From NCBI GenBank assembly GCA_965226185.1, contig CBDDCT010000004.1, forward strand, positions 248,001 to 312,000: 64,000 nucleotides of DNA, written 5' to 3'. Source of the DNA: CBDCYS01 sp965226185 (lineage in GTDB: Bacteria; Acidobacteriota; Terriglobia; Bryobacterales; UBA6623). The notes under the pieces are model-generated. The model worked only from the letters and a program-made list of their open reading frames with translations, did not search any database and was not told the origin of the DNA. Made by a program: the position numbers and the translations under genes. This document shows positions 9,817 to 19,166 of this stretch, piece by piece. The stretch's first letter is position 1; each line of letters opens with the position of its first letter.

Positions 9817-10041
9817 TCAATGAGACGCCATAGTTAGGATGATTGTGCCGAGAGCAACAATGACGAAGCCGGTGATCGGGACGCGGACGTCGGCCCGCGT
9901 CTGGGTGCCGGCGCTCCCGCGGGCAATCGTGATCTCCACCGTCGTGCTCGTTGCCGCTGCCGCCGGTTGCGTCGTCCCATTGCCATGAAACAATTCCACA
10001 CCAAAATTCTTGTTTGGCAAAGTACGTTGTAGAACTTTCAC
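9817..10041 (-). CDS. Possible small membrane protein
   Basis: This 74-residue frame begins at a GTG that overlaps the stop of the methyltransferase gene (GTGA, positions 10038-10041), the arrangement of translationally coupled genes. The C-terminus, PITGFVIVALGTIILTMASH, would make one membrane helix. The middle is Thr/Ala-rich. No family is recognised, and there is no independent support, so it may be chance. From 9668 to 9816 nothing else is visible. Confidence 0.3.
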   Translation of the reverse strand: MKVLQRTLPNKNFGVELFHGNGTTQPAAAATSTTVEITIARGSAGTQTRADVRVPITGFVIVALGTIILTMASH

Positions 10042-10742
10042 CGCGGGCTGCCAGCGTTGGGCGGACTCGAAACGGCGATGAGGGACTTCGTGCAGCCCAG
10101 CACTCGCTCCTTCCAGATTTCCGCACCGGGAAACAGTGCTTTGAGTTCGCGGACCGTCAGCAGGCGGACCTGATCCACAAATTCGTCACACCCCTGCCTC
10201 GTTGGCCGCACCAGCCAGCCCCAGACCGTAAAGTTCCGCAACAGCCGCTTTTGGAGCGGCGCGGGCAGATAGTGGATGAAGGGGGTCCACAAGTGGGGCT
10301 CGACCGGAAACCACTGGTTTGGCGTTTGAACATAGTAGCGTTTCCCGACTCGCTCCACTTCGGCGGCGAAGATTTGGCGGCTTGCTTGATCTCCCACGTG
10401 CTCGACGATCGAGTTCGCAAAGACGACGTCAAACGCGCCGTCGGCGAACGGCATTCGCCGGGCGTCGGCGATCACCCAGTCGAATTCAGAAGTGCGCTCG
10501 ACGGACCGGTCGAGGTTTAGCATCGTTGCGCGCGGAACCTGATCGAAGTACCGCCAGTAGTATTCATATCCTCCGACGTCGAGAACGCGTGTTTTCGCCG
10601 ACAACCCGAATGCACGCCAAAACCGCCGGAACCGCTTTCGCCGGAAATGGCGGGCGAAGGGTTGATGGAGCTTGGGAATTGTGAGCCGGATTTTAGCGAA
10701 CATAATCTGAGCTTGGCTCAAGACGGGGCGTGATTGGCGCAT
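10038..10742 (-). CDS. SAM-dependent class I methyltransferase
   Basis: This 234-residue protein has a methyltransferase type 11 core. TRVLDVGGYEYYW (near residue 50) is the SAM-binding motif I, in a form with the usual GxG loop replaced by GGYEYYW. Then come the acidic tip of strand 2 (MLNLDRS), WVIADARRMPFADGAFDVVF as motifs II-III, and ANSIVEHVGD as post-motif. The substrate cannot be read from the sequence. Relatives near TPNQWFPVEPHLW act on sugars, lipids or quinone-like molecules. The gene stands apart from its upstream neighbour by about 150 bases. Confidence 0.8.
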   Translation of the reverse strand: MRQSRPVLSQAQIMFAKIRLTIPKLHQPFARHFRRKRFRRFWRAFGLSAKTRVLDVGGYEYYWRYFDQVPRATMLNLDRSVERTSEFDWVIADARRMPFADGAFDVVFANSIVEHVGDQASRQIFAAEVERVGKRYYVQTPNQWFPVEPHLWTPFIHYLPAPLQKRLLRNFTVWGWLVRPTRQGCDEFVDQVRLLTVRELKALFPGAEIWKERVLGCTKSLIAVSSPPNAGSPR

Positions 10743-10889
10743 TAGAGTCCCAAGCCGGGCACCGGGGCGGGGGGTGCCAGACTCGGAGCTCGAAAAGCGA
10801 TTTCCTGCACGCTCTCAATGGGGTGGTTTTGTTTTAACTTTCAACCAAACTTTCAAAATACGCCATCCGAGATGGCATCCGTTGAGGAC

Positions 10890-11501
10890 TCAGAGTGCTT
10901 TCGTCATTCGATAGAACCTCAATCCTTGTATGGGCAAGCGCTTTGGCCACCGCGACTCGACGGTCATTCCGCGGCGCTCGTAGAGTCGGCGAGCGCCCTC
11001 ATTCTTGGCTGAGACGTCGAGGGATAGTCGAGTCGAGCTGCTTGCGCGAGCCCGTTCTTCAGTAGAGTCCATCAAGGCGGAGCCGACACCTTCGCCGCGA
11101 AGTTCTTTGTCGATAGCAATGGCCAAAAGGTAGAAATCACCATCGGCGATGGTCTTGAGAATTCGCAGAAGTGGCGCACAGAGCATTTTCACGGCCGTCA
11201 TTCGCAGGGCATGATATCCCGCGGACTCTTTCAGTGGCTGGTCAGAAAAATGGCGATGCTGCTCGGCAGTAAACCCCAAGGCCATGCCAACGATCTGTTT
11301 GTCATGTTCGGCAAAAGTCACGTTTTGGAAGGAGTAGGTGTGGTCAGGTTGGATATATGCCTTGGCGATAATGTGCGCTGCCCGTCGACCGAGCATAAAA
11401 CGGAAGAAGCCCTCGGCTGCTTCGTCGAGGTAGCGGCCACATGCCAGACCTTCATCGAACGTGGGTTTGGCGGCCCGGAGGACTATCGAATGCTGATCCA
11501 T
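10890..11501 (-). CDS. GNAT-family N-acetyltransferase
   Basis: This 203-residue protein has the GNAT acetyl-CoA site at about 140-155: LLAIAIDKELRGEGVGSAL, whose RGEGVG is the Q/RxxGxG/A loop. It is followed by the closing motif LDVSAKNEGARRLYERRGM. The acceptor substrate is unknown. The start lies 11 bases after the stop of the SMP-30 gene on the same strand, so the two are probably co-transcribed. The C-terminus is complete. Confidence 0.85.
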   Translation of the reverse strand: MDQHSIVLRAAKPTFDEGLACGRYLDEAAEGFFRFMLGRRAAHIIAKAYIQPDHTYSFQNVTFAEHDKQIVGMALGFTAEQHRHFSDQPLKESAGYHALRMTAVKMLCAPLLRILKTIADGDFYLLAIAIDKELRGEGVGSALMDSTEERARASSSTRLSLDVSAKNEGARRLYERRGMTVESRWPKRLPIQGLRFYRMTKAL

Positions 11502-11512
11502 GGCAATCTCAG

Positions 11513-12598
11513 CTAGGTGATGTGGGCTCCCTGGGTCTCAACGTAGACGGCGTAGAGCGACTGGCTGCCGGTCATGAACAAGCGGTTCCGTTTGGTTCCT
11601 CCGAAGCAGACATTGGAGCAGATCTCCGGCAGCCGGATTTGGCCGATGCGGACTCCGTCGGGCGCGAAGATGTGCACTCCGTCGTAGCCCTCGCCAACCC
11701 AGCCGGCGCTGGCCCAGACGTTGCCATCGACGTCGGCCCTGATGCCGTCGGCTATTCCCGCGCCCACGCCGGGGAGATCCATCGAGGTGAAGCGCCGGCC
11801 ATTGCTTAGCTTCTTCTCGCCGACAATGTCCCAGACTTTGATGATCTTGGGCGCCTCGGCGTAGTGCGTGGATCCGGTATCGGCGATGTACAGCTTTTTG
11901 TAGTCCGGAGAGAAGCACAGGCCGTTGGGCTTGAAGATTTCGTCGGTGACCATCTCCATCTTGCCGCTGCTTCCGTCGATGCGATAAACGGCTTCCTTCA
12001 GATGCAGCGGACCCTTGTTGCCCTCATAGTTCATCAGGCTGCCGTAGCCGGGGTCGGTGAACCAGACGTCGTGGGTGTTCGGATGGACGACCGCGTCGTT
12101 CGGCGCGTTGAGCGGCTTGCCGTCCCATTCGTCGGCCAGCACGGTGATGCTGCCGTCGTACTCATAGCGAACCACGCGGCGGTTGCCGTGTTCGCAGGCG
12201 ATCTGACGTCCTTGATAATCGAAGGTATTGCCATTGCTGTTGCCCGAGGGGTTGCGAAAGACGCTGACGTGGCCGTCTTCCTCGAGCCAGCGCAACTGGA
12301 CGTTGTTCGGGATGTCGCTCCACAGCAGATAGCGCCCGACTCCGTTCCAGGCGGGTCCTTCGGCCCACAGCGTGCCGACGTGCAGGCGCTGGATCGGCGT
12401 GTTGCCGAGTTTGTATTTGGCGAAGCGGGGGTCGATGACGACGATATCGGGATCGGGATAGCGAACCGGGTTCTTGCCGCTCCAGTCGCGTTGGGCCTGT
12501 ACGGCGAATGGGGCCAAAAGCGCGCCGGCCCCGGCGGCTGTCAAAAAAGATCGCCGGTTCACGATCGGCCGGCTTACGCCGGAAGTTGGTTCACTCAT
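11513..12598 (-). CDS. SMP-30/gluconolactonase-type hydrolase, Tat-exported
   Basis: This 361-residue protein begins with a twin-arginine signal (NRRSFLTAAGAGALLAPFA). The mature part is a six-bladed SMP-30/gluconolaconase/LRE-like propeller. EGPAWNG (about residue 80) supplies the metal-binding Glu, and NDAVVHPNTHDVWFTDPGYG and KPNGLCFSPDYKKLYIADTG hold the conserved Asn and Asp ligands. Relatives hydrolyse sugar lactones, and the true substrate here is unknown. The gene is first in a two-gene unit with the GNAT gene. The region upstream to the IS edge (12599-12729) has no other gene. Confidence 0.88.
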   Translation of the reverse strand: MSEPTSGVSRPIVNRRSFLTAAGAGALLAPFAVQAQRDWSGKNPVRYPDPDIVVIDPRFAKYKLGNTPIQRLHVGTLWAEGPAWNGVGRYLLWSDIPNNVQLRWLEEDGHVSVFRNPSGNSNGNTFDYQGRQIACEHGNRRVVRYEYDGSITVLADEWDGKPLNAPNDAVVHPNTHDVWFTDPGYGSLMNYEGNKGPLHLKEAVYRIDGSSGKMEMVTDEIFKPNGLCFSPDYKKLYIADTGSTHYAEAPKIIKVWDIVGEKKLSNGRRFTSMDLPGVGAGIADGIRADVDGNVWASAGWVGEGYDGVHIFAPDGVRIGQIRLPEICSNVCFGGTKRNRLFMTGSQSLYAVYVETQGAHIT

Positions 12599-12729
12599 TT
12601 GGTGATCACTCCTTGTGATTACGATTGCAATCGCTTTAGAACATCGTACTCCAGCGTGGCGGGGCAGTGTGGATTTTAGGGTTGCCGTCTGTGGTTGGGG
12701 TTAGGCAGAACCTGCGAGAAGCCATCTCA

Positions 12730-14530
12730 CCTGAATTATGCACAGATTCGGCGTAGCCATCGCCGATGGAGTTGTGGCGGTAGCGGCAGTCGTGTCAACT
12801 CAGTGATTTAGCAAGTCGTCTTTTCCTCTGTTTCCCTCCGTGTTTGAGCCGCCTGCCAATCCCGGCGGGCAAAAGCGGGCGGGCAAGCGGCGTGTTCCCA
12901 GTACGTTGCGGCGAGTGCATGAAATTTTATGCATGGAGCGCCCCTCAACTCAGCGCACCCTCCACCACCGGCGCGAAGCTCGATCCCGGTGGCCCCATCG
13001 CCCGCAGCCGCCGCATCAGCCGTTCAAACAGGCCCTTTTCCTCATAATGATCGCTGTAGCTGACACCCGTTCTGCCGGCGTGCCGCCAGATCTTGGCCGC
13101 CACGAACAGAAAGCGCAGCCGCGCCGTCGCCAGGGTGGTGTGCCGCAGTGTCTCCACGCTGGCTTGGGCTTCGCGGTTGAACAGCAGCAGCCAGCAGTTG
13201 AGGTTGTAGGCCAGCATGGCCAGCTGAAAGTGATTGCGGTTCATGTCAAAGCGGCGCGAGGGATGGGCCGCCAGCCCGGCGTCGTTGTTGGCCTCCTTGA
13301 TGAGGTTCTCGGCTGCGGCGCGCTGATTGTAAAACCACACCACCGCCGCGATCGGTTCGGCCAGGTTGGTGACAAACACGCGGTAGGTGTAAGCGCTGGT
13401 GGCAAACAGCTGGTATTGCTCGGCCGCGCCGGCCGCGGGTTCGTTTTCGTAACGCAGCGCCAGGAAACGACAGGCCCGCGCCCAGCCCTGCGGCTGGTAG
13501 AGGAATTCGCATTCCGCATCCGCATCGCTGTGGGGCGAGGGCTTCCAGGCCGCTTGCTGCAACTGCTCGACCAGCCGCCTGGTCTTGCGCGCCACGATGA
13601 CGAACTGACAAGCCGCCTTTTCATAGGCCTCCACCGCCTCCCAGCAATAAAACCCGGAATCGGCCCGCGCCAGGATTTTCTTCACGCCGTGCGGCAAAGC
13701 CCGAAAGGCGCTCTCGAGGTGGGCGGCGATCTGCCGGCCCGTGGGCCGGTCGCCGTTGCGCAACCCGCCCATCAGGTATTCGCGTGTCTCGGCCAGGAAA
13801 GTCAGTATCGGCTGGTAGCTGCGCTTGCCCTTGTTCTTGGGGTTGTAACTCTTGCGCCCGCCCATCTGGCGGCCGTAGAGCGTGTGCACGGTGGTGTCGG
13901 TGTCCAGCGTCACCGTCTCCAATTTCACCTGGGCCGCGGCCCAGACTCGTTCCCGCAGCTGGCGCTGAATGGAAAGGATCTGCTTCGCCACGTTGAGGTG
14001 CAGCGAGGCCAGAAAGCGCCACAGCGTGGACTGCGGCGGCAGACGCGTCACTTGCAAGATGCCGGTCAAGATGGGGTCGCGGGCGATGAAGCGGAGTTGG
14101 TTCAGCCGCGCAAAGCCGACATAGAGGCCCAGCACGAGGGCCAGCACAAACTGGTAGAGGCTCATCACACGGGTGATTCGTTTGTTCGTGATGGTTTCTT
14201 CCAGCAGCGCCTGGAAGCCGAGTTTTTCGAGCAGGGTGGCGACGGGCAGCAAGCCGCCGTAGGGAGTCAGATTCTTGCCGCGGAAGTGATAAGGCGTGGC
14301 AGCCCCGATTTTATTGGGCCGCGGGGCCCTCGCGCCCCGGCCTTGTTTGACGGGCCTTCGGGAGCTATGCTGTTTTCGCTTGGTAACCATTTGGGTGACC
14401 TCCTTGGGGTTGACTGGCGAAGCTGAAATCTTTGCCAGCCTACCTTATTACCGCATGTTTTCGGGGGTCCCCCAAATGGCCCCTGGCGGCTCAGCCCTCC
14501 TCCGGTGCACCCCGCAGTGCATAATTCAGG
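12730..14530 (-). mobile_element. IS1380-family insertion sequence, copy 3 (1801 bp)
   Basis: Same structure as copies 1 and 2 with at least three point differences: C to G at 12840, a silent change near 13785, and C to G near 14453. The flanks are TCTCA and TGTTA, so no clean 5-bp duplication remains. The element is intergenic and its right end lies two bases from the stop codon of the next gene. Confidence 0.95.
12945..14390 (-). CDS. IS1380-family transposase, copy 3
   Basis: The 481-residue product is the same as in copies 1 and 2. The single coding difference seen at the DNA level is silent. All three acidic positions and the ribosome site are kept, so it should be functional. Confidence 0.95.
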   Translation of the reverse strand: MVTKRKQHSSRRPVKQGRGARAPRPNKIGAATPYHFRGKNLTPYGGLLPVATLLEKLGFQALLEETITNKRITRVMSLYQFVLALVLGLYVGFARLNQLRFIARDPILTGILQVTRLPPQSTLWRFLASLHLNVAKQILSIQRQLRERVWAAAQVKLETVTLDTDTTVHTLYGRQMGGRKSYNPKNKGKRSYQPILTFLAETREYLMGGLRNGDRPTGRQIAAHLESAFRALPHGVKKILARADSGFYCWEAVEAYEKAACQFVIVARKTRRLVEQLQQAAWKPSPHSDADAECEFLYQPQGWARACRFLALRYENEPAAGAAEQYQLFATSAYTYRVFVTNLAEPIAAVVWFYNQRAAAENLIKEANNDAGLAAHPSRRFDMNRNHFQLAMLAYNLNCWLLLFNREAQASVETLRHTTLATARLRFLFVAAKIWRHAGRTGVSYSDHYEEKGLFERLMRRLRAMGPPGSSFAPVVEGALS

Positions 14531-14532
14531 TG

Positions 14533-15087
14533 TTAGCGGCCCTCCTCCGCGGCTCTGGCGCGAATCAACGTTCGCAAACGCGTTTTGAACTCAGCCAGCG
14601 CCAGTCCGCTGAAGCTGCCTACAGGTGTCCGGGCCTTCTTGAGTCCCGGCGGCTGCTCGCCTTGAGCTTCGACAAAGGACACCCCGGCGACAGCGGAGCG
14701 CACGACGGGGCCGGCTCCGCCTAGACTACTGACTCCAAACTTCCCTTGCCCCCATCCGGAGCTTCGCAAGTACCCGATCGGAGTGCGGTTCAGAAACAGT
14801 ACGACTTCTTCGCCGACTTCGTAGCGTGGCGCTCCGGCGATTTGCATTGCGGTTTCGCCGATGATGCCTCCCGGCTCGCTGACAACCAGCTTGACGCTGG
14901 GAAGGCCTTTTATCATGTCGCTGACCTGGAGTTCATAGTGTGTCCAGATGAACTGCCGCGCGCGATCCCAGCCGGACCAGCTTCTTAAGACCGTTCCATG
15001 CACGATCAGCGCGGAATCATCGATCATCTGCTCAACGCTCATGCGCGGAACGAGTGTCGCGTGGAGCAGCGAGCCGCCTAAAAACAA
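14533..15087 (-). CDS. Exported protein of unknown function
   Basis: About 184 residues reach the stop at 14533, two bases from IS copy 3. A hydrophobic N-terminus (LILFLGGSLLHA) is followed by SVEQMIDDSALIVHGTV and later YEVGEEVVLFLNRT. That pattern occurs in exported proteins of unknown function from Acidobacteriota. The start is uncertain. The TTG at 15087 cuts the apparent signal short, no ATG lies in this frame upstream, and the nearest ATG (MQNALSCFLLLL, about 15125) is in another frame. Either a CTG near 15108 is used or a single-base frameshift has split the signal peptide from its gene. Confidence 0.6.
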   Translation of the reverse strand: MFLGGSLLHATLVPRMSVEQMIDDSALIVHGTVLRSWSGWDRARQFIWTHYELQVSDMIKGLPSVKLVVSEPGGIIGETAMQIAGAPRYEVGEEVVLFLNRTPIGYLRSSGWGQGKFGVSSLGGAGPVVRSAVAGVSFVEAQGEQPPGLKKARTPVGSFSGLALAEFKTRLRTLIRARAAEEGR

Positions 15088-15449
15088 GATAAGAGCAAAA
15101 GAAAACAGGAGAGTGCGTTTTGCATTATGTGTCGTATTCTATCGGTTTTTCCGTAAAAAAATTGACGGGGCTCAGGACTCCCCGGTTTCGGGCCGCGAGG
15201 TTCACGGCGTGCGGTTTCAACATGATTTCGCTTCAATTCTAGCAACATGCCGGTCGATAAATCGCTAGGCCTTGCGGTGTTTTTTTGCCGTAGTACGATC
15301 AGTGACCTGTGACCTGCCGGCAAAAGGCGGGCTGCGGAGGGGCAGTGGCTGAGCCACGTTGACACCACGCGCCATTCGGCCACACTGCTTGAATTGAATC
15401 GGATGCGGGGCGGATTTTCCTTAGCGATTGACAACACGCGCTGACTTCA

Positions 15450-15640
15450 ACCCGCGCGCTTGATAGTGCGATTCCGCTACCAAAGTCCATCACGGTAGCG
15501 TGACCCTTGTCATCAACCATAGGCCGGGTTTGATGTCCCTGTGGACGATGATGCAATGCGGCAGCGGGTGGACCGAAGACCTCTCGGTGGGCTGCCGTGC
15601 CAGCGCTCGCTTTTTTATAGAGATAATATAGGTCCGTGAG
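15450..15640 (-). pseudogene. Decayed Ser/Thr protein kinase fragment
   Basis: On the minus strand, IIVHRDIKP is readable at 15526-15552, the catalytic loop of Hanks-type kinases. A shift of frame later comes VDDKGHATVMDFG, with the DFG magnesium loop at 15479-15487 at the expected distance. Just upstream, PAAALHH sits in yet another frame where ALxxLH would be expected. The order of motifs is right, but at least two frameshifts separate them and no flanking kinase lobes remain. It lies immediately upstream of the divergent PQQ-propeller gene. Confidence 0.7.
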
Positions 15641-15646
15641 AATCTC

Positions 15647-17194
15647 ATGCGACAAACGGTACGTGTAATCTGCTTGATCTGCTCCTGCCTGGTGGCGGCG
15701 CCTATAACAAGAGGCGGTGACTGGCCGACCTTCGGACACGACCCTGAGCGGACGGGTTGGGCCGCGGATGAGAGAACGCTCAGCCCGGAAAACGTGTCCA
15801 ATCTCGAGTTGAAGTGGAAAACCAGTGTCGACAATCAGGGCTCTTTGCTGGGCGCGTTGACGGCTCCCATTGTCGCCGTTGGAGTATCGGCCCGCGGCGG
15901 GCTAAAGAACGTGGTCTATGTAGCCGGAAAACAGGGGGTTGTCTTCGCGCTGGATTCGGACTCGGGCGGCGTCTTGTGGGAGTGGAAGGTTCAGTCGTAT
16001 TCACTGCCTAACAACGTAGGGCTGCAGGGGACCGTCTATTGCCCGAACGGCGTTAACGCTACGCCTGCCTTTGACAAACGTACCGGCATTCTATATACGA
16101 TTGCCGAGAACGGCGCTCTCTACGGGTTGGACCTAGGCAGTGGAAAGGTCCGATTCGGACCCGCGCAATTTGTCGCTCCCTTTTCGAGGAGCTGGAGTCT
16201 CAATCTTGTCAATGACACGATCTACACGACATTGGCTCAGGGGTGCGGCGGGGCATTGTCCGGCTTTTATTCCATGGATATCCGGGATCGGCATCACCCG
16301 GTCGTGAGGCAACTTCTTCTGTCAAATACCAATACTGGAGGCATCTGGGGCAGGGGCGGTCCCGTCATTGGACAGAATGGCCGCGTTTACGGTTCTACCG
16401 CGGATGGGCCGTTCGACGCCATCGTGGGCGATTACTCGAACAGCGTCGTTGCCGCCTCACTCGGCGAACTTGATCTAGTGGACTACTTCACGCCTCGGAA
16501 TTGGTGGGAGGTCTATAAACACGACCTGGATTTCGGCAGTGCGAGTCCCGTGTGGTTCGGCTGGAGAAATTACAATCTGCTCGCCAGCGGAGCGAAGGAG
16601 GGCGTTTTGTACCTGCTCGATGCCGACTCGCTTGGCGGCAAAGATCATCAGACGCCTTTGCTGGCCGGGATCAAGCTGGGGAATGACCCGAAGTCCAGCA
16701 CGTCGCACGGGATTTGGGGAGGACTCTCGATGTGGCGGGATGAAAAGGGTGAGACATGGCTGTACGTTCCTCTGTACGGGCAGGTATCGAAGTCCGCGCC
16801 GGAATTTCCTCTCGCCCGAGGCCCCACTCCCGACGGCAGTGTCATGGCCTTCAAGGTGACCGCGGACGCTAAGACGGAAAGGCCCGTCCTAGAGCCGGCC
16901 TGGATCTCCGGCAACTTCAGGGTGCCGGATCCTGTCGCCATCGCGAATGGCGTGGTGTTCGTCCTGGCGACCGGGGAAAACCCCAACCAGAGGGGTCCTT
17001 GGGAGGCGCGTCTTTCCGAGACGGAGCCCGCGGTTCTCTATGCTCTTGATGCTCGCACGGGGAAGGAACTCTACAATAGCGGCCAGGCGATGAGCACTTG
17101 GGTTCATTTCAGCGGGTTGGCAATCGCCGAGGGTCGCATCTATGCGGTGGACTATGATTCGAACGTGTACTGCTTTGGCCTCAAGGGGAAGTAA
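15647..17194 (+). CDS. PQQ-type beta-propeller protein, exported
   Basis: This 515-residue protein has a signal peptide (LICLICSCLVAAPI-type) and mature chain starting GGDWPTFGHDPERTGW, the usual opening of PQQ-like propeller proteins. Several blades with AxDxxTGxxLW-type repeats are visible: VFALDSDSGGVLWEWK, LYGLDLGSGKVRFG and LYALDARTGKELYN. It may bind a quinone cofactor or be a structural propeller. The enzyme-specific residues cannot be confirmed. No cytochrome motif is present. It stands alone, divergent from a kinase remnant and convergent with the GMC oxidoreductase. Confidence 0.8.
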   Translation: MRQTVRVICLICSCLVAAPITRGGDWPTFGHDPERTGWAADERTLSPENVSNLELKWKTSVDNQGSLLGALTAPIVAVGVSARGGLKNVVYVAGKQGVVFALDSDSGGVLWEWKVQSYSLPNNVGLQGTVYCPNGVNATPAFDKRTGILYTIAENGALYGLDLGSGKVRFGPAQFVAPFSRSWSLNLVNDTIYTTLAQGCGGALSGFYSMDIRDRHHPVVRQLLLSNTNTGGIWGRGGPVIGQNGRVYGSTADGPFDAIVGDYSNSVVAASLGELDLVDYFTPRNWWEVYKHDLDFGSASPVWFGWRNYNLLASGAKEGVLYLLDADSLGGKDHQTPLLAGIKLGNDPKSSTSHGIWGGLSMWRDEKGETWLYVPLYGQVSKSAPEFPLARGPTPDGSVMAFKVTADAKTERPVLEPAWISGNFRVPDPVAIANGVVFVLATGENPNQRGPWEARLSETEPAVLYALDARTGKELYNSGQAMSTWVHFSGLAIAEGRIYAVDYDSNVYCFGLKGK

Positions 17195-17300
17195 GGCTTC
17201 GCGGCAACCCGAATAGAAGTCTGGAGCTGACAGCGGCTACTCCGCGAAAGCCTTGGGGCTGACGGCCTGCAAGCTCCGGGCGTTGCGAAGAGCAAGGCGT

Positions 17301-17343
17301 CGCCGCTTGGCGGCGAAGGACCGGCAGGATTGCCGGTCCCTAC
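17301..17343. repeat. Dispersed double-stem palindrome, copy A
   Basis: Two adjacent stems (CGCCGC/GCGGCG and GGACCGGCA/TGCCGGTCC) form a 43-bp unit between convergent genes. An inverted copy with about two differences lies at 24448-24490. It may serve as a terminator for both neighbours. Confidence 0.7.
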
Positions 17344-19055
17344 TACCCTAGCTCACCCTTCTTGTGGCGGTCGACGATGTAATCGCAGGCGCGCGCGGTG
17401 ATCGCCATCATGGTGAGCGTTGGGTTTTGACAGGCGCTCGAGACCCAGGCGGCGCCGTCGGTTACGACCAGATTTTTGACGTCGTGGGTCTGAGCGAAGC
17501 CGTTCAGCACCGACGTTTTCGGGTCGGCCCCCATGCGAGCGGTTCCAATGTCGTGGATGCAAAATCCCGGCACGGAAGGCTCGCCGGTGAGCCTTACATT
17601 ATTGTGTCCGGAGGCTTCGAGCATCTCGGCGCCCTGCTCGCGGCCATCCTGCCAAAGTTTGAGATCGTTGTCGCTCCACTCGACATGAATCTTCAGCGCG
17701 GGTATTCCCCAGGCGTCGGTGCGGTCCTTGTCGATCTCCACGTAGTTCTCATAGCGCGCCAGACACTCGGCCCAGACCCCGATGCCGGTCTTCCAAATCG
17801 CGTTCTTGTGGACCGCCTCTTTGTATTTGGCTCCGAAACCGGACGCGCCGAAATCGAAGCTGGGAGCGCTGCGCCCCTGATAGCCGTAGCCTCGAATCAC
17901 ACCATTGGTCATCGTGCGATCGACATTGCGAAAACGCGGAATGTAGACTCCGTTGGGGCGCGCCGGGGGGCCGATCCAAGGTTTGGCCGGCAGATCGCGC
18001 AGCTCGCCCGAAGCGCCGCCACGATAGATGTGGTCCATCAGATAATGCCCCAGGACGCCACTGGAGTTCGCCAGCCCGCCTGGCGCGGAATTGAGAAGCA
18101 GCCGCGTCGACTCGATCGTCGAAGCACACAAGACCACGACCTTGGCGCGAATCTCGCGAGGGGCCCGGGATTCGCGATCGATATAGGCGACTCCTGAAGC
18201 GCGGCCGGTCGATTTGCCGGTCGTCACATGGCTTGCTACCGCGTCAGTGATCACCGTCAAGTTGCCCGTCTTCTCCGCTGCCGCCAGTGTCGTGAAGGGG
18301 CTCGAATAGTAAGAGAAAGTAATGCAACCTTGTTCACAGGGACCGCAGTAGTGGCAAGCCTGGCGGCCATTGTGGTTGCGAGTGAGTATGGCTACGCGGC
18401 CCATCGTGACCGTGCGGCCCATCTTCTCTTGTACTTTTTGCTTCAGGATCTTTTCGCCGCAGGACATCTCCATCGGCGGCAGGAAGATGCTGTCGGGGAG
18501 TTGCGGCAGCCCTTCGGCTTGACCGCTGAGGCCCATGAACTTCTCGACCGTTTCGTAGTAGGGAACCAGGTCTCGGTAGGAGATCGGCCAGTCGTCTCCG
18601 TAGCCGTCGCGGCTGGCCGCTTTGAAGTCGATGTCGCCGGTGCGGTAACTCTGGCGGCCCCAGGAGAGCGAGCGCCCGCCGAGCACGCGCATGCGGATCC
18701 AGTGAAACGGCTTGTCCTTGGGCGTGGTGTAGGGATTGTCTACATCGCTGACAAACCATTTGTAGTTCGATTCCCGGCAAGCGTAGACCAGGCCCTGAAT
18801 TGGGCGGTCCCGCGTCAACTCTGGCGACTTCTTCTTGCCGGTGCCGGACAGATACGCTGAGTTGCCGCGGTACTTGAGCTGATAGGGCTCGACGTGCTCG
18901 GTGAATTCCGCGGGAGTCACCTTGGGGCCGGCTTCGAGCACGGCCACCTTCATCCCCGCTTCGCAGAGTTGTTTGGCGGCCCAGCCCCCGGTCGCCCCCG
19001 AGCCCACCACGACGACGTCATAAGTGTCGTTGTTTCTCGCGATTGTCTGCAGCAC
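17343..19055 (-). CDS. GMC-family oxidoreductase
   Basis: This 570-residue flavoenzyme starts at a GTG. Near residues 15-44 the FAD-binding Rossmann motif reads VVVGSGATGGWAAKQL with ExG at VAVLEAGP. The C-terminal GMC domain has GFCIHDIGTARMG, with a likely active-site His, and SACQNPTLTMMA with the usual Asn. Relatives oxidise alcohols or sugars in the periplasm, often paired with a small gluconate-2-dehydrogenase-like subunit, which is not seen here. HYCGPCEQGCITFSYY contains a cysteine cluster common in this subgroup. No signal peptide is obvious, so export may depend on a partner. Confidence 0.9.
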   Translation of the reverse strand: MLQTIARNNDTYDVVVVGSGATGGWAAKQLCEAGMKVAVLEAGPKVTPAEFTEHVEPYQLKYRGNSAYLSGTGKKKSPELTRDRPIQGLVYACRESNYKWFVSDVDNPYTTPKDKPFHWIRMRVLGGRSLSWGRQSYRTGDIDFKAASRDGYGDDWPISYRDLVPYYETVEKFMGLSGQAEGLPQLPDSIFLPPMEMSCGEKILKQKVQEKMGRTVTMGRVAILTRNHNGRQACHYCGPCEQGCITFSYYSSPFTTLAAAEKTGNLTVITDAVASHVTTGKSTGRASGVAYIDRESRAPREIRAKVVVLCASTIESTRLLLNSAPGGLANSSGVLGHYLMDHIYRGGASGELRDLPAKPWIGPPARPNGVYIPRFRNVDRTMTNGVIRGYGYQGRSAPSFDFGASGFGAKYKEAVHKNAIWKTGIGVWAECLARYENYVEIDKDRTDAWGIPALKIHVEWSDNDLKLWQDGREQGAEMLEASGHNNVRLTGEPSVPGFCIHDIGTARMGADPKTSVLNGFAQTHDVKNLVVTDGAAWVSSACQNPTLTMMAITARACDYIVDRHKKGELG

Positions 19056-19166
19056 GCTTCCAGTCTATCAATGCCGCCGCGCGGGGAACTGCTCGCAGTG
19101 TGGTAGGGGCGAAGGCGGGAAGCTGACCTTCTGAAAAGGTAGCGGGTTTAGACCGGGCGACAGAAA

